A DNA stretch of 64,000 nucleotides. Source: JAEVLT01 sp044598425 (GTDB lineage Bacteria > Bacillota > Bacilli > Bacillales > Cytobacillaceae). Positions 16,305-24,421 of the stretch are shown here, piece by piece; position 1 is the first letter of the stretch; every line of letters starts with the position of its first letter. The notes below the pieces were generated by a model. That model did no database searches, was not told the origin of the DNA, and worked only from the letters and a program-made list of their open reading frames with translations. The DNA is taken from positions 1,922,001 through 1,986,000 of the forward strand of contig CP172536.1 of NCBI GenBank assembly GCA_044598425.1. Direction: 5' to 3'. The position numbers were made by a program, and so were the translations under genes.

Positions 16305-17805
16305 CCTCTTCTCCCTCCAACGTAATGTTTAGTTCTTGAATGGAAAAGCGTTTAAATCTTTTTATAATACCCTTTCCTTCTTGAACGGTTAAGATTCGAT
16401 TCCCAAGAAGAGCCAGTGCTTCACCGAGAAGTGTTTTTCCTTCTTCATCCTCTAGCTCACCTTTGATAATTGGAGAACGCTGATGAAGGGTCAGCCAAAA
16501 GGCATAAAAATAACGATGCATATAAATATCTGAGTCTCCAATTCCATCAAGGTAACCCAGAAATTCAGAAAGCGTCTTTCCCCTGCCGGACGCATACGCT
16601 TGCAAAAAATCCTGCATCAGCTTTTTATATTTTTCCGTTAAACGTTTTCGATAAGGATCATCGTTATCGTTCCGATCTACTTCAATAAAGCCATGCTCTA
16701 CTCTTTCTTCCCGTTCCTCGGTAATATTTTGTTCCGCCAATATCGTTAAAGGCGACCAAACCTGGTTTTCTTCTACCTTGAAAAATGGATGCAGGGAACC
16801 AGCCATTGCTTCAAGCGGCAATGGCTTTGTAAGAATATTCGAGACAACATCTTGATCAAAGTTAAATGCTTGAATTCCAGTATAGTAGAGTGATTCCTGT
16901 GCGGAAATCAGAGTTGTATTTTTCAAAGCAAAGGTTTGTTCGAGCAGACGGGAATGATCATAATGAACGGATTCTAGTTCTCTCGTAATCATTAAAATTA
17001 ATTCATACGTTTTCATTTCTTTTTTGTGAACATCCTTTGAATAAAGGCGTTCCCTCGTTTCTTTTACAAATTGGCGCAGTTCTTTGAATTCCTCGTCTTC
17101 TCGTGTGAGCCTGCCGTAAATATCATCCAATAGCTGCTTATACCGTTCAAAAGTCTCCTCAGAAACGATGCTCCTTTGAATCTCATGCTTAAGTTTCGTC
17201 ATTCTTTCTTCTAAACTTTCAACATCAATGCGCATTTCATTGATCTGTCTGAGCGCCCCTTTAAACTCTCCCTTGTCCAATTGCTTCCTTAACATCAATT
17301 GATTAATTGATAATTGAAATTCACTATAAAACTCTTTCGTCGCAAAAACTAATTCCAATCCATCCTCATCAAGTGTATAGTATTGGGTGTTGGTTTTGAT
17401 TTCAAAATTATTCGCTTTTAAAATGGAGTATTCGATTGAGTCTTCCTGATTCTCTTCCCAGTTAAAAAAAGTATAGCTGCGCTTTCGCCCTGTCGTTGGC
17501 CGAAACGTTTGAATGATTGTCCGTGCTATTCTTTCATAGTCCTCTTCCTCTAACCGATATTGCGATTCCGTCAGTTTTTTTAAAAATTCGGCTAATTGTC
17601 TTGCTCCGGTCTTATATTGCCTCATTAACTTTTGTTCAAAAAAGAATAGCAACGAAAGCAGTCCGAGACCCTTCATATCAATCATGTTCTCTGCCTGATC
17701 CTGTTCACGCTTGCGATCCAGCTCATACAAAGGGTCAAAAAGGGCAAGCCGGCGCATGCGTTCCCGATAGTCGTTCGTTATTTCTTGGATGTCAAGCTTG
17801 TCCAA
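16291..17805 (-). CDS. jetA: JetA: MukF/kleisin-like subunit of Wadjet
   Basis: About 504 residues, largely helical. The N-terminal part (ALFDPLYELDRKREQD then KLTESQYRLEEEDYERIARTI) fits a winged-helix dimer region, and the middle (about 200-290) is coiled coil, as in kleisin MukF-type proteins that bridge the SMC heads. The start chosen is TTG at 17805, eight bases after GGAGG. The frame also has a TTG at 17820, but that codon overlaps the ribosome binding site. It overlaps jetD by 28 bases. Assignment rests on position, size and predicted helices. Confidence 0.78.
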   Translation of the reverse strand: MDKLDIQEITNDYRERMRRLALFDPLYELDRKREQDQAENMIDMKGLGLLSLLFFFEQKLMRQYKTGARQLAEFLKKLTESQYRLEEEDYERIARTIIQTFRPTTGRKRSYTFFNWEENQEDSIEYSILKANNFEIKTNTQYYTLDEDGLELVFATKEFYSEFQLSINQLMLRKQLDKGEFKGALRQINEMRIDVESLEERMTKLKHEIQRSIVSEETFERYKQLLDDIYGRLTREDEEFKELRQFVKETRERLYSKDVHKKEMKTYELILMITRELESVHYDHSRLLEQTFALKNTTLISAQESLYYTGIQAFNFDQDVVSNILTKPLPLEAMAGSLHPFFKVEENQVWSPLTILAEQNITEEREERVEHGFIEVDRNDNDDPYRKRLTEKYKKLMQDFLQAYASGRGKTLSEFLGYLDGIGDSDIYMHRYFYAFWLTLHQRSPIIKGELEDEEGKTLLGEALALLGNRILTVQEGKGIIKRFKRFSIQELNITLEGEEDELL

Positions 17806-18809
17806 TCTGATTCCCTCCAAATCTGCTGCAATTCTTTTGTTTTCAAGGTTTCTTGCGGATGATATTTTCCGTTAGCGAGCATAGAACGAATTTGCTCTTG
17901 CTGTTCGAATGGAAAAAAAGCAAGAAATTGCTCAATGGCCTTGCTGCGTTCCTTTTGATATTCCTTGCCAACTGCCGCTTCTTTCTGCAGGCAAGCTAAA
18001 TAAAAAGGGAGCGCGAGTGCGGCGGCTTGTTTGTTATTTAAGGAATACCAGATGGAGATTCCTTCTTTGTCCAAATCGCCAAAATAAACGAACTGATGGT
18101 CTGCGGTTATCGGATACTGCATCGAGAATTGTTCAATGCTCTTAATAATGGCTTTCCCACTCCCATAAACCAAAGTTGAAAAATCAGTTTCTGTTAAAAC
18201 TGGAAGCAATCCCTGATAGGTTGTTTTATTCTCAACAATTAAATGATACTGAATTTTTTCATTTAGTTTTGTTGGATTAATCGCGAACATAAGAGGTTCT
18301 GAAACAGGGATCATGTTTAGCTGAGGAAATAGGCCCGTTTTCTCCAAAATTTCCTTTCCGCCTTTTTCAACTATCCACTTCTCATCCCCAACCATTTCAT
18401 AGCTTCGTTCCGGTGCCGGGACTTGTTCTTTTGGAAAAGAGCCTTTTTTGAGATATTGATCGATTTTCATTAAAAAAGGCAGATCATTTTTCCAAATTAA
18501 TGGATCTTCACGATAATATTCATCAAGATTGATCGATGGATGAAGAATGCTGCGATAATACTGTAATTCTTTGTGGTAATCCCCCGTTAATTCACTTTTA
18601 TTAATTCGATACTGAAATGCCAATGAAGGGGAACGATGACTTCGCCCTTTCGATTTCACCATCACTAAGATTTCTTCTTGCTCCAATTGTAAAATGGTCT
18701 CTGCAAATTCCTCGTATGTATGAATAGAAGGCTTCAGCATTTGTTCAAGTTCCGATAAACTGATTGTCTTCTTTTTAAATGTCATTAACCTTTTTCTTAA
18801 TTGGTTCAA
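17778..18809 (-). CDS. jetD: JetD: Toprim-type nuclease of Wadjet
   Basis: A 343-residue protein, first gene of the operon. JetD is the topoisomerase VI-like nuclease that cleaves plasmid DNA when the JetABC motor stalls. The C-terminal Toprim domain is visible: YHLIVENKTTY carries the catalytic Glu193, and VYFGDLDKEG carries Asp245 and Asp247, the metal-binding DxD. The N-terminal ~130 residues contain a winged-helix-like region. It starts with TTG, nine bases after TTTAGGAG. Having jetD first gives the order D-A-B-C rather than the A-B-C-D of classical type I loci. Confidence 0.88.
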   Translation of the reverse strand: MNQLRKRLMTFKKKTISLSELEQMLKPSIHTYEEFAETILQLEQEEILVMVKSKGRSHRSPSLAFQYRINKSELTGDYHKELQYYRSILHPSINLDEYYREDPLIWKNDLPFLMKIDQYLKKGSFPKEQVPAPERSYEMVGDEKWIVEKGGKEILEKTGLFPQLNMIPVSEPLMFAINPTKLNEKIQYHLIVENKTTYQGLLPVLTETDFSTLVYGSGKAIIKSIEQFSMQYPITADHQFVYFGDLDKEGISIWYSLNNKQAAALALPFYLACLQKEAAVGKEYQKERSKAIEQFLAFFPFEQQEQIRSMLANGKYHPQETLKTKELQQIWRESDWTSLTSKK

Positions 18810-19059
18810 ATGAAATGCACTCCTAAATTCTCACAAACTTTTATACCTTCATTGTACTAAATGAATAAAAATGGCGCATTATGAAAAATAAAGAGTTTTT
18901 TTGTAAAAAGTCTTCAAATTACCTATGAAGTGTAGTTTTAATGCTAAGCCCCCTATCCAACGCATAAAATTTTTATAATAGCATATTTTAACTAAATCAA
19001 TGCGAATAGATTTCCAGCTCTTAACCATACCTGTTCGAACTGTGAAGGAGGGAGTTAAT

Positions 19060-19446
19060 ATGTTTAACTTTTTTTCTTTTAAAAAGCAGCAGAAAGAAAA
19101 GGAAAACCATATAAACTCTCTGATTGCGACAAAATTAGAGCGAATTATTGAATTATTAGAACAAAAACAAACGGATCATGCAGTGAAGAATTTTCATTTC
19201 GACCATGTTCAAATTGATCATTTAGACAGTATCGTCTTCCGGTTAGACAATATTGAAATTGATGAGCTGAGCGGGAAACTGATTATCGGCAATAATATTA
19301 ACGGTACAGAAGAATTAGCTAAGTCGCTCATTCATAAAGCTGACAAGGAGCATACTAAAAAAGAGGCCAAAGCGGAAGCTGATTCTCCCCGGAAAGAACA
19401 AATAATAAAAACTTCAAAGGGTTATCGCTTCCGCAAAGGCATTTAG
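19060..19446 (+). CDS. GerPC-like small spore protein
   Basis: 128 residues. The start MFNFFSFKKQQ at 19060 follows GAAGGAGGGAG; an upstream extension lacks a binding site. A basic, helical N terminus is followed by the segment VQIDHLDSIVFRLDNIEIDE and LSGKLIIGNNI, the same plan (xIDxLxx...ELSGxLxIG) as the end of the larger GerPC-like protein at 44768-45592. In Bacillus, GerPC and its partners in the spore coat help germinants reach their receptors. The C-terminal ~35 residues are Lys/Glu-rich and look disordered. Family assignment is by this shared motif and by GerPA/F-like neighbours. Confidence 0.6.
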   Translation: MFNFFSFKKQQKEKENHINSLIATKLERIIELLEQKQTDHAVKNFHFDHVQIDHLDSIVFRLDNIEIDELSGKLIIGNNINGTEELAKSLIHKADKEHTKKEAKAEADSPRKEQIIKTSKGYRFRKGI

Positions 19447-19480
19447 AAAATTTATGTCTTTTAACGATCGCCCCTTGAAT

Positions 19481-20011
19481 TCACTCCCGCTCCATATTGA
19501 TAAATTTAATGTCCTGATCTTCAATAATACCGTCTGCAACATCTTCGTCGTGAACAATATTCACATTTTTTGTAAGCTGATTTTGGCTGCCGTATAAATT
19601 CCCCAGTGAATAATTCACTTTATGATTCGCATCCATCCCATTGATATGTCCTTTCCCAAGAACGATTGAATTGTTATTTAACATTGCATTTACATTTAAA
19701 CTTTCAAGATTGAGATTGGTTGTGGCAGCTTCGTCTTGAGGATAATCAAAAGTAAGGTTGATATCGCGGTCATCGATGGGCGTGTCGATAAGATCCGGGT
19801 CATTTAAAATCGAAATATTGTGAAACAAAAGATTGGAGTGTCCGCTGATATTTCCAATCACGCGATTTTCTTTGCCATGCGCACTCCAGCCGATCGCAAT
19901 GTTTCTCTCTCCAATAAAAATGCCCGATTGATTGTGCATTGTCTGAACATGAATATCACCATTAAAATCGATATGAGAAGATTTTACCACTGATTTTTCA
20001 CCACATTTCAT
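19481..20011 (-). CDS. Tandem double-domain GerPA/GerPF-like spore protein
   Basis: 176 residues made of two copies of a GerPA/GerPF-like domain. The first (about 13-85) has QSGIFIGERNIAIGWSAHGK and ends in PIDDRDI; the second (about 95-170) has NSIVLGKGHINGMDANHKVN and ends in IEDQDIKF. Family members are single ~70-90-residue units, so this is a fusion or internal duplication. The second half closely resembles the neighbouring protein at 20803-21051. The start may be ATG at 20011 or the GTG seven codons later, which has GGTGA just before it. It is convergent with the GerPC-like gene. Confidence 0.65.
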   Translation of the reverse strand: MKCGEKSVVKSSHIDFNGDIHVQTMHNQSGIFIGERNIAIGWSAHGKENRVIGNISGHSNLLFHNISILNDPDLIDTPIDDRDINLTFDYPQDEAATTNLNLESLNVNAMLNNNSIVLGKGHINGMDANHKVNYSLGNLYGSQNQLTKNVNIVHDEDVADGIIEDQDIKFINMERE

Positions 20012-20078
20012 CTATATTCTTCATTGAGCCTATTGTACTTTATGTTAATCGAATAAAGACGGTGACCTCATATAAAAA

Positions 20079-20096
20079 GGGCGGTGTCATTCGCCC
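20079..20096 (-). terminator. Small GC hairpin before the double-domain gene
   Basis: GGGCG and CGCCC enclose an eight-base loop and are followed on the minus strand by TTTTTATA. No minus-strand gene lies directly upstream, so it may insulate or attenuate the double-domain gene. Weak support. Confidence 0.3.
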
Positions 20097-20217
20097 ATTT
20101 ATTGAATAGGCTAAGAATAGGAGAGCGACATACTTTCTGGAAAAATCAACTTCGTTCTGTTTGTTGTATTTAAGCAGCAGCCTCAATCTTAGCGCGTTTA
20201 AAAAGGGGATAGAATCA

Positions 20218-20418
20218 ATGATACAGATAAATTTAGGGGATATTTCGATACGGAATATTGGTCAATCATCAGGTTTTTTCATTGGTGAAAAAAATAGCCA
20301 TAAAAAGTTCCGTTCAAAAGTCATTACTAACGAGGTGACTGGGCTCATGTCAGGAAATGAAAATAGGGTGATGGACAGCTATTGGATCAAAAACAAACAA
20401 AAAGGGGAGGATGATTAA
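20218..20418 (+). CDS. GerPA/GerPF-like small spore protein
   Basis: 66 residues, starting MIQINLGDISIRNIGQSSGF at 20218 after AAAAGGGGAT. It has the first half of the GerPA/F pattern, with a short hydrophobic N-terminal beta segment then GFFIGEKN. A central VTGLMSGNENRVMDSYW resembles VIGNISGHSN in the double-domain protein on the other strand. The next gene starts three bases after its stop, so the two form an operon. Function in spore germination or coat is inferred from the family. Confidence 0.6.
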   Translation: MIQINLGDISIRNIGQSSGFFIGEKNSHKKFRSKVITNEVTGLMSGNENRVMDSYWIKNKQKGEDD

Positions 20419-20421
20419 TTC

Positions 20422-20706
20422 ATGGCTTCCCCCATTTTATCTCCAACCTTCCATATCGGTACGATAAAAATAGGGAGTATCGAAGGCGCTTCTTGCTTCA
20501 GTATTGGTAACAATTTTATCGAAGATTTTCAAAACAGCAAACAACATAACCAAGGCTTAGGCAATATTCATGGTGATCACAACAATCTTGCACATGCGAG
20601 TGCGTCGTTAACCAATCATGAGGAGGACTCCCCAGTGAAAAAGGAGAAAAAAACAAAGGAAGATCCAAAGGAGCATAAAAAAAATAAGAAACCAACAAAC
20701 CCTTGA
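20422..20706 (+). CDS. GerPA/GerPF-like spore protein with Lys-rich tail
   Basis: 94 residues with GGGGAGGATG before the ATG. The N-terminal part carries the family pattern FHIGTIKIGSIEGASCFSIG then HNQGLGNIHGDHNN, which is the same (K)NQGxGxxxGD motif found three times in the cluster at 43.9-44.7 kb. The last ~30 residues are a Lys/Glu-rich tail with many KK and KE pairs, unusual for the family and possibly a cross-linking or DNA/coat contact segment. Second gene of a two-gene operon ending in a terminator. Confidence 0.65.
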   Translation: MASPILSPTFHIGTIKIGSIEGASCFSIGNNFIEDFQNSKQHNQGLGNIHGDHNNLAHASASLTNHEEDSPVKKEKKTKEDPKEHKKNKKPTNP

Positions 20707-20730
20707 TTGATCAGAGGGTTTATTGTTTTT
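20697..20730 (+). terminator. Terminator after the two GerP-like genes
   Basis: AAACCCT (20697-20703) and AGGGTTT (20715-20721) form a short stem followed by TATTGTTTTT. It overlaps the stop codon region of the upstream gene. A second inverted repeat (TTCCCAAT / ATTGGGAA, about 20747-20771) follows without a T-tract. Confidence 0.6.
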
Positions 20731-20802
20731 GACATTCAAAGATAACCTTCCCAATGTGTTTTTATTGGGAAAATTCTCACCCTTCTCCCATCGGCTTCTT
20801 TT

Positions 20803-21051
20803 TTACACATTTCCTCCTATATTTGGTTTAATATCCTGATCAAAGATCACTCCATCGAACATTTCTAAGCTATCTGCGATATTATTCAGATTACCAGCTG
20901 TAGCGTTAGCAAAACCGTACATTCCCCCAACGTTTAAGTTATATTTTCTATTGGCATCCATCCCATTAATCACCGATTCACCAACAACAATAGCTGAACT
21001 TGGTTGGGGAGAATTAACATTGAAGACTCCTAAATTTATAACTGAGGGCAC
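20803..21051 (-). CDS. GerPF-like spore protein
   Basis: 82 residues, beginning MPSVINLGVFNVNSPQPSSA, which is the N terminus typical of GerPA/GerPF proteins. It continues VVGESVINGMDANRKYN and ends with IFDQDIKPN. The segment INGMDANxKxN links it to the second half of the double-domain protein nearby. The start is GTG at 21051, eight bases after GGAGG. In the forespore or mother cell such proteins are thought to affect coat permeability to germinants. Confidence 0.72.
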   Translation of the reverse strand: MPSVINLGVFNVNSPQPSSAIVVGESVINGMDANRKYNLNVGGMYGFANATAGNLNNIADSLEMFDGVIFDQDIKPNIGGNV

Positions 21052-21222
21052 ATTTTTCTCCTCCCAATCTTTCCTTTCCTGTACCTATTTTATGTAATGT
21101 TTTTTGTCTTGTGATGAAAGTCTAAATGATTTATCCTGCGGCAGTTGACAATGCCTTTCAAGCGGACTAATCACCTTAAAGGGGATTGTACAGAAAAACG
21201 GTTGCCATGTCACAATTTTCTT

Positions 21223-21714
21223 CTACTTTTCCCAATAGTTATAAATAAGGTCTTTGAACAGAACATTCAGATCCTTGCCTTTTTGTTTTTTGAGCCATTC
21301 AACTTGGTCGATCGGCAAAATTAACTTTAAACTGACCCTTTCATTCGGCATTTCTACTTTTCGAATTTCTTCGATCGTGATCCCTTCTCCGATCACAGGG
21401 AACGAAGAAGCATTTTCATTGATTCGCAGAAAATCTTGATAGTCTTCTGTATCATCAAGTTCCATGTAAAGATTCATTTGCGGCAAATTTCCAGACAAGA
21501 TTTTTACATGCATAATTGAGCTGATCCTTCTGCCATCTACTAATTCAATTTCTATAATTAATGTTTTCTCGGTCTTATACTTGTTTACCGTAACCTCACT
21601 GACTATCATATCGATTTCAAGGGTAACAGCCGTATTTGTTTCGAAAATATAAATCACACTTTGAAACACATGGATCATTTCGCCATCAATTTTTACAGAT
21701 TTAACTGCAACCAT
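21223..21714 (-). CDS. Hypothetical protein
   Basis: A 163-residue protein with no recognised domain. It is rich in beta-type segments, for example VFQSVIYIFETNTAVTLEID and KTLIIEIELVDGRRISSIMH, and has an acidic middle and a helical C terminus (VEWLKKQKGKDLNVLFKDLI). No signal peptide or membrane helix. AAGGGGGG precedes the ATG, at a rather long distance of about 13 bases. It lies between the GerPF-like gene and a phosphatase gene. The ORF is coherent and on the coding strand of its neighbours, so I consider it real. Confidence 0.6.
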   Translation of the reverse strand: MVAVKSVKIDGEMIHVFQSVIYIFETNTAVTLEIDMIVSEVTVNKYKTEKTLIIEIELVDGRRISSIMHVKILSGNLPQMNLYMELDDTEDYQDFLRINENASSFPVIGEGITIEEIRKVEMPNERVSLKLILPIDQVEWLKKQKGKDLNVLFKDLIYNYWEK

Positions 21715-21819
21715 AAGGATTCGGATTCCCCCCTTATTGTCTGCTATTGTTACGAATTGAACATTTGACTTTTACTTCAAATTGTTTCACCAGGCATGTA
21801 TTAATGTCTAGCAAACTAT

Positions 21820-22404
21820 TTATTTCTCTCTAAAAAAGGAATCCAGAATAACAGTTTTAAAATCCATATAACTTGCTAAATGATAATCTGCTAAAATGTT
21901 TGAATTTTGAAATGCTGCTGTTTTAATCTTTAAGCTTCTCGCGGGAACTAAATCAAGTTCACGGTCGCCGATTGCCATATGAAGCTTGTATTTATTGTGG
22001 ACATACTCGTATGATGATGAGTGGGGTTTTCGAGTATACCCATCTTCTTCCACAGAAACAATTTCCGCAAAGTATTTTTTAAGATTGAATTTTTCCAGCA
22101 AAAGCATCGTTGATTCGCGATCGCGATGGGTCACAATGATATTATGATCAACAAAAGCTAAAGCATCTTCCAAAAACGGAAAAGGTTCGCTGCTTAGTAA
22201 TGAATATTGATTGTACAATTCCTGATATTTTGCTCTTCTTTCTTCGGGAATTCCGTAATGCTTAAAAGCTGTTTTCGAATCCTTTTTCAGCCATGTTAAA
22301 ACTTCCCGAGAATCAAGCGGCTGTTGACTTAACTGAATAAATGCTTTCACCAGTGCTGGATACGTGTCAAAAAGTGTTCCGTCAAAATCCCATAAGATGT
22401 TCAT
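21820..22404 (-). CDS. HAD-superfamily phosphatase, PGP-like
   Basis: 194 residues. Motif I is LWDFDGTLFDT near the N terminus with nucleophile Asp7. VTHRDRESTM follows the motif II position, and the Lys of motif III lies in TRKPHSSS. Motif IV is AIGDRELDLV, weaker than the usual GDxxxD but with both acids. The helical cap between motifs I and II identifies subfamily IA (phosphoglycolate phosphatase / beta-phosphoglucomutase-like). The substrate is unknown. GAGGGA precedes the ATG. Confidence 0.82.
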   Translation of the reverse strand: MNILWDFDGTLFDTYPALVKAFIQLSQQPLDSREVLTWLKKDSKTAFKHYGIPEERRAKYQELYNQYSLLSSEPFPFLEDALAFVDHNIIVTHRDRESTMLLLEKFNLKKYFAEIVSVEEDGYTRKPHSSSYEYVHNKYKLHMAIGDRELDLVPARSLKIKTAAFQNSNILADYHLASYMDFKTVILDSFFREK

Positions 22405-22541
22405 ATGAATCCCTCATTTCCAAACAATATCATTTTCAATAATAAATCTTACAAAATAAAAATCAAGTTGATCAAAACGAATATGCCAAAAATAATGAAA
22501 ATGGTAAAATAAGAAAAGCTATAGAAAAGAGGTCATGGCAT

Positions 22542-22841
22542 ATGAACAAAGTTGAAGTGATTGCACGCAGAATCCTTGGTTGGAAATTACATAGCTGGGA
22601 TAAATGGTATGATTTTGAAAAAGGAATTTTTATTCAAAATTTTCAACCTGAGCAAAATCTTGATCATGCGATGCTGATTGTCAAAAGATTAGAGATGTTT
22701 GGCTTTACATATACAACAAAAAGCGATAACGAGGTTTGCTTTAATGATATCTGTGAAACTGGCACTACATTAGCAGAAGCAATCACAAATGCAGCCTACG
22801 CAATTGCCGACAATAGTTCAATCGATGAAGAGTGGCTGTAG
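22542..22841 (+). CDS. Phage ABA-sandwich-like small protein
   Basis: 99 residues, soluble. The N terminus NKVEVIARRILGWKLHSWDK and the later TGTTLAEAITNAAYAIADN resemble small proteins carried by phages of Firmicutes (phage ABA sandwich domain type), typically of unknown function. GAGGT lies eight bases before the ATG. It is a single gene closed by a strong terminator. No other phage genes are in the window, so it is an orphan acquisition or a domesticated gene. Confidence 0.55.
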   Translation: MNKVEVIARRILGWKLHSWDKWYDFEKGIFIQNFQPEQNLDHAMLIVKRLEMFGFTYTTKSDNEVCFNDICETGTTLAEAITNAAYAIADNSSIDEEWL

Positions 22842-22858
22842 TGGAAAAGGAGGAACAA

Positions 22859-22904
22859 ACTAAAGTCCACTGCCCCTTTTCTTTCGCGTGCAGCGGACTT
22901 TAGT
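22859..22904. terminator. Bidirectional terminator between convergent genes
   Basis: ACTAAAGTCC-A-CTGC (22859-22873) and GCAG-C-GGACTTTAGT (22890-22904) form a 15-position stem with one mismatch. It lies between the phage-like gene and the last gene of the urease operon, which run toward each other. T-tracts are weak on both sides, but the stem is strong. Confidence 0.65.
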
Positions 22905-22969
22905 CTTGCAAAAAATTCATTATCACATGAACAATATTTTTCAGCGACTGTAACGAAAGGATTTTACAT

Positions 22970-23785
22970 TCAATATTTCCGCCAAGTAACACAATCCTTA
23001 CCCAATAATTCCCTTCTCGCAAAACAATAGGCACGAGCAATTATTTTTTCTATGCTCCCAGTATTTCGTGCCAAAATGCGCAGGATCACTCCCGATTCCG
23101 AAAGGGATGATAAACCAAAACGAGTATCCGGCTGAAAATTTCCAATGATTTTATATAAGCGGTCAAGAAAAAGTTTTTTTGCTTCTTTATGCATAATGAA
23201 AAACGTTCCTATATGGGTGTAACCCTCCATCTGCATAATACCAGCAATATCTTCATCTGGCTCTAATAGTAAATGGTCAAATAAAACGAGCTTTCCCTCT
23301 TTATATAGTTTTAATTTAGAACGAATCCAGTCATATCGAAACAGCTCACCGTCAGCTGCCCAACCCGGAGTTATCATATCACTATATAAAAAACACGAGT
23401 CCTCTTCCAGATACACTGTGGTTTCTTGAATAAATTTTGCTCCCTCATAGGCAATTAATGGATCTGGCATATATTCCAGAACACTATTCTTTCCTAAATG
23501 AATGGAGGTTTGCTGAACCACGGGATGATTTGGTGTTCTATATACCTTTGTAGAAGACTGTGTTGTAACCGCTAATTCTCCCTCTTCTTCAACATTGATC
23601 GTAGTCAAGTAAGTATCGCCATCTACATAACCGCCGCCAACGTGAATAAGATAAATGGACGGTAAATTTTCCTCATGGTAAATGGGTCGCGTTATTTTTA
23701 ATGCACCTTCATGATACCAAGTAGAAAGAATGGTTTTTTCCCGCTTTTTTGTAGCGGAAAGCTCTAAAATTCCAGTATAATTCAT
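22970..23785 (-). CDS. ureD: UreD urease accessory protein
   Basis: About 271 residues. UreD (UreH) binds apo-urease and, with UreF and UreG, allows CO2 and nickel to reach the active site. Family marks are GGGYVDGDTY near residue 55, then QSSTKVYRT and YEGAKF. The ATG at 23785 overlaps the ureG stop by four bases, with TAGGA upstream, so it was preferred to the longer TTG frame. It is the final gene of the operon, which is the Bacillus-type order with ureD last. Confidence 0.93.
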   Translation of the reverse strand: MNYTGILELSATKKREKTILSTWYHEGALKITRPIYHEENLPSIYLIHVGGGYVDGDTYLTTINVEEEGELAVTTQSSTKVYRTPNHPVVQQTSIHLGKNSVLEYMPDPLIAYEGAKFIQETTVYLEEDSCFLYSDMITPGWAADGELFRYDWIRSKLKLYKEGKLVLFDHLLLEPDEDIAGIMQMEGYTHIGTFFIMHKEAKKLFLDRLYKIIGNFQPDTRFGLSSLSESGVILRILARNTGSIEKIIARAYCFARRELLGKDCVTWRKY

Positions 23786-24396
23786 ATTTCGAGTCCTATT
23801 AAAAGAACTTGCTTTTTTATCCAATCGATGACTTTATCAAGTCCAATTTCATCTTTTAAATTGGTAAAAATATAGGGCTTATCTCCTCTAGCAGCAATCG
23901 TATCACGTTCCATGACATCAAGATTTGCACCAACATATGGAGCAAGATCAATCTTATTAATGACAAACAGATCTGACTTGATCATTCCCTGTCCGCCTTT
24001 TCGCGGAATCTTTTCTCCCTGGGCAACATCAATAATATAAATTGAAAAATCAACTAATTCAGGGCTAAAGGTTGCAGCGAGATTATCGCCTCCACTTTCA
24101 ACAAAAATCAACTCAAGGTCAGGATGCAGTTCTTTTAATTCGTCAATTGCCGCAAAATTCATTGAGGCGTCTTCACGGATGGCGGTATGCGGGCAACCGC
24201 CTGTTTCCACTCCAATTACTCGTTCTTCTGGAAGCACGCCATTTTTCTTCAAAAATAAGGCATCTTCTTTTGTATAAATATCATTTGTTACGACTGCCAT
24301 GCTTAATTCTTTATTGAGGGCTCTTGTTAATTTTTCAACAAGCATTGTTTTTCCTGCTCCTACAGGACCTCCCACTCCTATGCGCACTGGTTCCAT
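23782..24396 (-). CDS. ureG: UreG urease accessory GTPase
   Basis: 204 residues. UreG is a SIMIBI-class GTPase that carries nickel to urease. The P-loop is GGPVGAGKT at residues 9-17; the metal-binding motif is GVETGGCPHTAIRED, with the CPH Cys and His; the guanine-specificity motif is NKIDLAP. It starts MEPVRIGVGG at 24396 after GAAGGCG. It lies between ureF and ureD, with a four-base overlap with ureD. Confidence 0.96.
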   Translation of the reverse strand: MEPVRIGVGGPVGAGKTMLVEKLTRALNKELSMAVVTNDIYTKEDALFLKKNGVLPEERVIGVETGGCPHTAIREDASMNFAAIDELKELHPDLELIFVESGGDNLAATFSPELVDFSIYIIDVAQGEKIPRKGGQGMIKSDLFVINKIDLAPYVGANLDVMERDTIAARGDKPYIFTNLKDEIGLDKVIDWIKKQVLLIGLEI

Positions 24397-24421
24397 GTTA
24401 ACGCCTTCTTTCAATTAAATT

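Noticed and set aside
20100..20217. SigE/SigK promoter for the 20218 gene at CATACTTT
   Set aside because: The -10 box is imperfect and no -35 lies at the right distance.
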